Origin: Pegea sp. RAD2-039
Lineage: Eukaryota; Chordata; Thaliacea; Salpida; Salpidae
Assembly: GCA_034620365.1 (NCBI GenBank)
Contig: JAQGEQ010000287.1
Location: 558,001 to 622,000, forward strand
Direction of reading: 5' to 3'
DNA: 64,000 nt
The position numbers and the translations under genes are program-made. This document shows, piece after piece, positions 58,301-64,000 of this stretch (position 1 is the stretch's first letter; the number at the start of each line of letters is the position of its first letter). The notes beneath the pieces are model-generated. The model did not search any database. It saw only the letters and a list, made by a program, of their open reading frames with translations, and was not told the DNA's origin.

Positions 58301-61002
58301 GGTTTTAAAAACCAGAACTTGAATCATAATGGCATACAAGTAGATAAATTTACATGTATAAAACATAATTAATAATTGGAATACCAGCAACATGCTATTT
58401 GATATCTAAAACTATAATTCAATTTGAGCTTTTTATATTTAATGTAGTTATTGCAGAGAATAGAGTTTCAATTGTTTGGTTGAAATAATTAAGAAATTAA
58501 TTTTGTTTTTATTCTTATTAGTCAAACTTTTACAAGCTCTTATTTAGTTGGTTTTTATCGCTAGATACGTCTTAACATTAAAACAGTTATATCGTTAGTG
58601 CTTCTGTTACTTTATCGTTGATTTTCACCTATTCAGAACGAAAATTTTCTCATATAACATAAGTAAATTATCCAGCTAATCTTTAAAGAAACTCGCTATG
58701 AAAAGTATTTGATCTAGCTGTAGAGACTAAATAAGTAGTATGTAGAACAATTTAATAGTTTGCTTTAATCGTAGAATTATAATGCTTCATGCACAGAGGC
58801 TGCGCTTCAAACAAAAACGAAAATCAAAAAGTTCAATTTTTTCGTTCTATTTCTATTTATGCAAATAATCTGAAGCGTGAAAGATGAACAACTGACTGCA
58901 TCAAAGCACCTACATTAGTGTTCCGAACAAATGTTTCAATGATTCTGACTTTGACACTATTATTATCCAATACAAAATCTCTCTGGCGTCTTCACTCGCT
59001 GCAGTTCTTATATGTTTTAGTCAAACCAGTTTAAAATGAAAATTGAAAGATTTAAGAAGCAGAATTATTTACTTTTTCAAAGAATCTTATTGTTAAAATC
59101 ATTCGTATATTGTTAAACTGAAGTTCTTTCAAAGATTTCTAAAACTTTTGCAGTAAAAATTGCTTTAATTTTTAAACCATCATCTACTTTACGGTACAAA
59201 AACAAAGCAAAAGTTTAATATTTAAAACTCATAATGAGGGTAAAACTCATTTTATCATTTAGAAGGTATCATCTTCCAAAGGTTTCTTATGAAAATTATA
59301 TATGACTAATTGATAAGCAAGACCATCAGTTTGTTGATCTTCTTATCATGTCTCTTTCGAATATGTATTGAGCTTGTTTTATGATAATATTTTTAGCTTT
59401 TAATAACTAGACCTTAAAACTTTTTTAGCTGCTGAATTTTCTGACTTGACTTCTTTTATTACTGCTTTTGAAAGCGTAGAAAATTTCAGCATACATTTAC
59501 AAGTTTATCAACCAAAGCAAATGTCTTAAACTATTTTCTTTGTTTTAAAAAACTTTATTTAAATTTTATTGGTCATCAATTTTGTGAGGTTTACTAATTG
59601 CGTCTTGGGTTGAGTAATTTGAAAGTTTATTTTATACAAATAGTCTTATTTATTATATTGTGGTGCAACCAAATCTATTTAGCAAGCAAAGGGACAATAA
59701 CCAAACTTTTTTTTTATTCATTTTAAACATAGTTTTCGAATACAGAGAACAATTAATTGAACTTTAAAAATTCGTTTAACTTTGAGGTGATTTTTTTTTA
59801 TTCATTTTGATCTGTAACTGGAGAATACACCATAAAACTAAACAGTAAAAAATAAATGCATAATTTTTATTTATTGTTTATTGATTATAGATTTAAAACT
59901 TTTCAGTTTACTAATTTATTTCTTGAATCAAGTGTTTGTTTAGTAACTTAAATAAATCTGTTTGAATCCTGTAATTGTATGTATGTATCAAATTTCAATA
60001 AATTAATTATAAAACTTTATTTAAAGAGCTGAAGCATTATTTTTAGAGTTTAAATTTATTTTAAAGTTTTTGTATGCATCAAGTAAATAAGTGTCTTCCA
60101 TAAATAGAATTACCTCTTATCAGCATGCAACTTATTAATCAGTTACTAAAAATGTTTAAGTTTAGTCATACTTAAGTTGCTTATTAATATTTTTATTATG
60201 AAGGTCATTTGTACTTTTATATCTTTACATGTGAAGAGCTTTAAAAGTTTTTTTGAATTTGTATAAATCTAATATATAAACATCTTTTTAAGGCTTGGTA
60301 TGAATTAAGACATAAAAAATAAACCTAAACTTATCCTTAATAGTTTCTAAAACAACATTTAAATGTTTTAAGTTTTGTCACCTTATCTTATTCTTGTTAA
60401 CTTTACAAATAAAAAAAATGATTTTACGAGCTTGAAGCTGAGTATAATCTTACTAATGCAAACATAAACTTCCCTTTAATTGAAATCGATGAAATTTTAT
60501 CAATAATTTTTATCATTTTGATGCAATTTATTTTAGAAGTGGCAGCAGGAAAAATAAAAGAAGCCTAAAAAGAGAATTGAAGTAAATAAGTAAGGAAGCT
60601 TGTCTTCAGTCTTACAAAGTTTGTAAGAATAGTTTCAACTTGCAAAAAATCAAGTATGTAAAAAACCATTTTGTAAATTGTTTAGAAAGACAACATGATA
60701 CCAGCGTGTTTAACTAACAATTAAGAAATGTATTTATAGACTTAAAGTATTTGTAACAAAAGAATATATAAAAAATCTTGGATCAAAATATTTCGTTTCA
60801 ATCTGAGCAAATAAAAAAGTAAGAGAAAATCAAACAGCTTGACCTGCTGAGAAACAGAACGAAAACAAAACAAGTTCGAAACCTTTGTTTCTACTATACT
60901 TATAGTTCGATAAAAAAAATCGCAAAAAGAAATGAGTTAGAATGATTGTGTGCCCAAAGAACTTCGATTTTATCAAAAACACTGATTAAATTGAAGTAAG
61001 AG
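55388..61002. other. Long intergenic region
   Basis: 5.6 kb of AT-rich DNA with no recognisable exon, RNA gene or mobile element. It must contain the decarboxylase promoter at its left end and the 3' UTR of the ETS gene at its right end. I see nothing else I can support. Confidence 0.4.
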
Positions 61003-63960
61003 TTACTGAATAAGGTTATTAGAGGCAACTCTTTGATATCTAGGTGCATTTTGTGCAGTCATATTATGCTCTTGAAAATTAAATTGTCCAGAATGCTGAT
61101 AGTATTGCTGATTTTCGTGATTTCGCTGTCGGTTATGACAGAAATTAGATGTTTGTTGGCGGTGATGGTTTTGCTGCTGCATTTGATGTATCTGATTAAA
61201 CTGATTTTCATTTGCTGTATGAGAAAAGTTTGTTATTTCGTTATGTAAATGATGCATTGAGGTAAAGCTATGGTTTGCTTGTGTGTTTTGCTGTCTCTGT
61301 TGGTATGGAAACTGCGAAGTCTCATTCCATGTTTGTTGGGGTGGATGCTGCGGCATCCAAGATGTGTTTGATGATATACAGGAGCAACTGGGGCTATGAG
61401 AAGGTATAAATGGTCTAGCATGATTGTGAAAATGGTATAGCCTCTCATCTCTCGTAGGTGCTGGAGTGTAAGATCGATAATTGTTTTGTACTGAGCATAA
61501 AGACGAAGAGGAAGACTGGTGTGATGATTGCGGCTGAGAATTAGGATAGTTTGAGTAGATGTAAGGCTGGTAGTGGTACGGAGCACTGATGGGGTTAGCT
61601 TGAGAAGGAGTTGCACATCGCTGATCACCATTTGAATTTGACATAAAGTAGGACAATGGGTCTGCTGAAAACTTGTAGACGTAGCGCTCTCCTGCTACCT
61701 GGTGGTATAAATTCAGTAATAATTTGTAAAACTATTTGTTGATTTTGTACATGAACTTAAAGTGAATTTTTCATTCAAGATAAAATACTTCTATGGTTTT
61801 AACTATAATAATATACCTTCTGCATTATTCCTTTTTCATAGTAATACCGTAAAGATCTACTTAATTTGTCATAGTTCATTGCAGGTCTGTTCTTCTGTAG
61901 TCCCCAACGTCTTGCTACCTGAAAAATTGTCAGAATTTGATTTACAACTTGCTTGATTGATTTTAAATATTTAATACTGATGAAGAGAGCTTACTGAAGA
62001 GAAGTAAAATAACAACTTCTTAGTTAAGTGCTTGATCTTTTAATCTAAAGTTAAACTTTATACCTTCACTTTAATGATTTTAGATTTAGGGTATAACTTG
62101 AGTTGAAAAAGCTATTACAAAGAATACAGCAACAACAACAAAAATCTTTACAAAAATAATAAAAACTGACTTTTTATCTAAATGGTTTGAATTAAATTGT
62201 ACAAAGTGATTACTTAAAAAACTTTGAAGAAAATCTCAATTTGTTACAATAGTTTAAAATATTTGAACTAATTGTGTTATGATAATAATTCTTATTTATC
62301 TGAAAAATACTATGATAATAAGAATGTTTTAACAGTCACTTAACTAAATTAAAGTTTATTAACTTTTAGTTAAGTATTCTTAGTTAAGTATTCTTAGTTA
62401 AGTATTTTAATTTTTTTTTTCAAAGTTGTTCAACCTTTTCGTTCTGTTCAAAATTAAGTTGGTTACAAAGATCATAAAATATTAAAGAAAAATAGGTTTT
62501 AAAAAATTCTTCTCAACAAGCAACATAAAAGTAGGAACTTAAAATGTCTAATTAAGGATTTAAATTCATGGTCGCGTTAACCACAAAAAGTAGATTATTA
62601 ATTCAAAACACATTACATAAAACTTATCGCAAACTTAATACCCTAAAATAGTACACAGAACCCTCATTATTATAAAGTTAAAATTTAAGATGAAATAGTT
62701 GAAAAGCATAGTACTTAAAGTATTGCAGCAGACTGACTTATACTTCTATAACAATGTTTCATGCCTGCTGATAAAAGCTAAAAATAGTTTACTATCAAAT
62801 ATTATATCGAAGGTACAAAAGACCAAATCATAAAACCATTATTCTTTAAAACGTAATTAGAATTTTTAGAAACTGAAAAAAGTTGTTGATAAAATAACCT
62901 CTTCAGGCTCAATTAATTTAAACTCATAATTTCTTCCTGTCCATGAGATGATACTGCTGCATTTGGAATTTTGTAGCAATGTATACAAAAACTGCCACAA
63001 ATGAATATTCCCTCGTTTTCCATAGTTAGTTGAACCATCACTAAAAAATAGTTTTCAAAAAGAATTTTCAGGCATGAAATTATCAAGGCATTGTTAACAC
63101 ATGGAATTCAACTAACCGTGTTTCTGTATTTTGTGATATCTCTCCTGAATCTGTGAATACAGGAGTTTCACATCTCTCTCCTTGAGGAGTGCACGGCTGA
63201 GACTTGGATTTTATAAGCTGTTGTTTATGTGCATCTTGTGAAGTTGATTGTTGTGATGAGCAAGATTTGATTATGATATCAGTTTTTACATCCAAACTAT
63301 TCATTAGAGTAGTCTGATAGATTTCATCCGTTGTTGAGCTCTGTTTAAAGTTAAAAATTTCATTTTAAGCCTTATCAACACCTAACTGTTTGTTTTTTGT
63401 TTTATTAGCAAGTAAAAACAAATGTTTGTTGGTAGATAACTATATAAAAAGTAAATACATATTACTGTAAATCAAAGTTTGTTTTAACTTAACCAAACAA
63501 CAAAAAACAAATTTTTATGTTTTGATTTATGTTTATTATGTTTTCTTAATGTTTATGAAAACTAAATATGTAAAATAGGTAAGCTTCTCTTGATTGTTAG
63601 CAACATAAAGTTCACTAAGCTCATCATTACATCTTTAACATCTAATGACATACACTAAGCAGTCTTTCTAGCGCAGAGGATTTTTAAAAAATTGAAAAAT
63701 TATACAAGGAAAAGTTATCATTTAAAATTCAGTTTATTTCTTGTCAAGTATTAAAAGAAAATCATAATTTAACTTTACTAGATTGTTTTTCCTGTATTTC
63801 AACAGTTAATTATTTGAAGATATTTCACAGTGACTTTATTCGTTAGCTTTAATTAGTTATGCAACATATAGAAGTGTACAAAGACTTACCTGTTGACTAC
63901 GTCTTTGATTTTTTAATGCTAGATTTGATCTGTTAAAATTTGGCACAAACGCTAATGTAT
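61003..63960 (-). CDS. ETS transcription factor, PEA3 (ETV1/4/5)-like, 3' part
   Basis: Nuclear DNA-binding factor; the 5' end lies beyond the window. Minus-strand exons: 63890-63960, 63117-63340, 62899-63040, 61817-61918, 61003-61698, in phase. The ETS domain spans three exons: [78 protein letters not shown]. The two arginines of recognition helix 3 are present (RSLRYYY), so it should bind GGA(A/T) sites. [11 protein letters not shown] directly after the domain is typical of the PEA3 subfamily, which acts downstream of FGF/ERK signalling in other animals. The upstream linker has [11 protein letters not shown], a Ser/Thr-Pro context. The 200-residue C-terminal tail is Gln/Asn/His/Ser-rich ([11 protein letters not shown]), unlike the short tails of vertebrate PEA3 proteins. 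Confidence 0.9.
62368..62408. repeat. Short intronic tandem repeat
   Basis: About three copies of a 14-bp unit (agttaagtattctt) in the intron of the ETS gene. No function inferred. Confidence 0.7.
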
Positions 63961-64000
63961 CTGAAAAATTAGTGGATGTATAAAAGTTCTACGGATCAAA

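Overview
This is eukaryotic nuclear DNA from an animal. It is very AT-rich (I estimate 70-75% A+T by eye), and its genes are cut into many short exons by GT-AG introns, often only 45-60 bp long. The gene set (type II activin receptor, interleukin-17-receptor-like protein with a SEFIR domain, adhesion-GPCR-like 7TM receptor, glutamate-decarboxylase-family enzyme, PEA3-type ETS factor) is metazoan and most likely bilaterian. Composition and intron size would fit a small AT-rich invertebrate such as a monogonont rotifer, but that is a guess. Gene models were built by hand from splice sites and reading phase. For each complete model the exon lengths sum to a multiple of three, except the giant receptor, where one exon carries two indels.

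Layout: 1-972 (+) 3' end of a carboxylesterase. 1374-4304 (-) activin receptor type-2-like kinase, first exon not found. 6243-10542 (-) a 1,218-residue protein dominated by a VAKGE-type hexapeptide repeat. 12963-15827 (-) IL-17-receptor-like gene, 434 residues. 15828-21661 gene-free DNA with two decayed LINE reverse transcriptases. 21662-23509 (+) intronless tandem pseudokinase-kinase. 23510-25657 more LINE tail fragments. 25658-27904 (+) unrecognised 260-residue protein. 29947-49214 (-) a 35-exon giant receptor gene. 51413-55387 (-) glutamate-decarboxylase-family gene, 521 residues. 55388-61002 gene-free. 61003-63960 (-) 3' part of a PEA3-subfamily ETS gene that runs off the window.

The most unusual locus is 29947-49214. 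It encodes about 4,390 residues: signal peptide, then four tandem modules each made of a hormone-receptor-motif-like Cys domain plus a GAIN-like domain, separated by huge Thr/Ser/Glu/Ala mucin-like pentapeptide arrays, then a seven-transmembrane domain of adhesion-GPCR type. Modules 2-4 keep the His-Leu-Thr tripeptide of the GPCR autoproteolysis site although the flanking GPS cysteines are missing, and all four carry a dibasic furin-like site. Modules 2 and 3 are near-identical down to their introns over much of their length, one exon is perfectly duplicated, and the largest array carries two frame-breaking indels, so the locus looks to be expanding and recombining now.

The genes do not form one pathway. 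Three are surface receptors (activin type II, IL-17R-like, giant GPCR), one is a likely cytoplasmic kinase, one makes a neurotransmitter-type amine, and one is a transcription factor.
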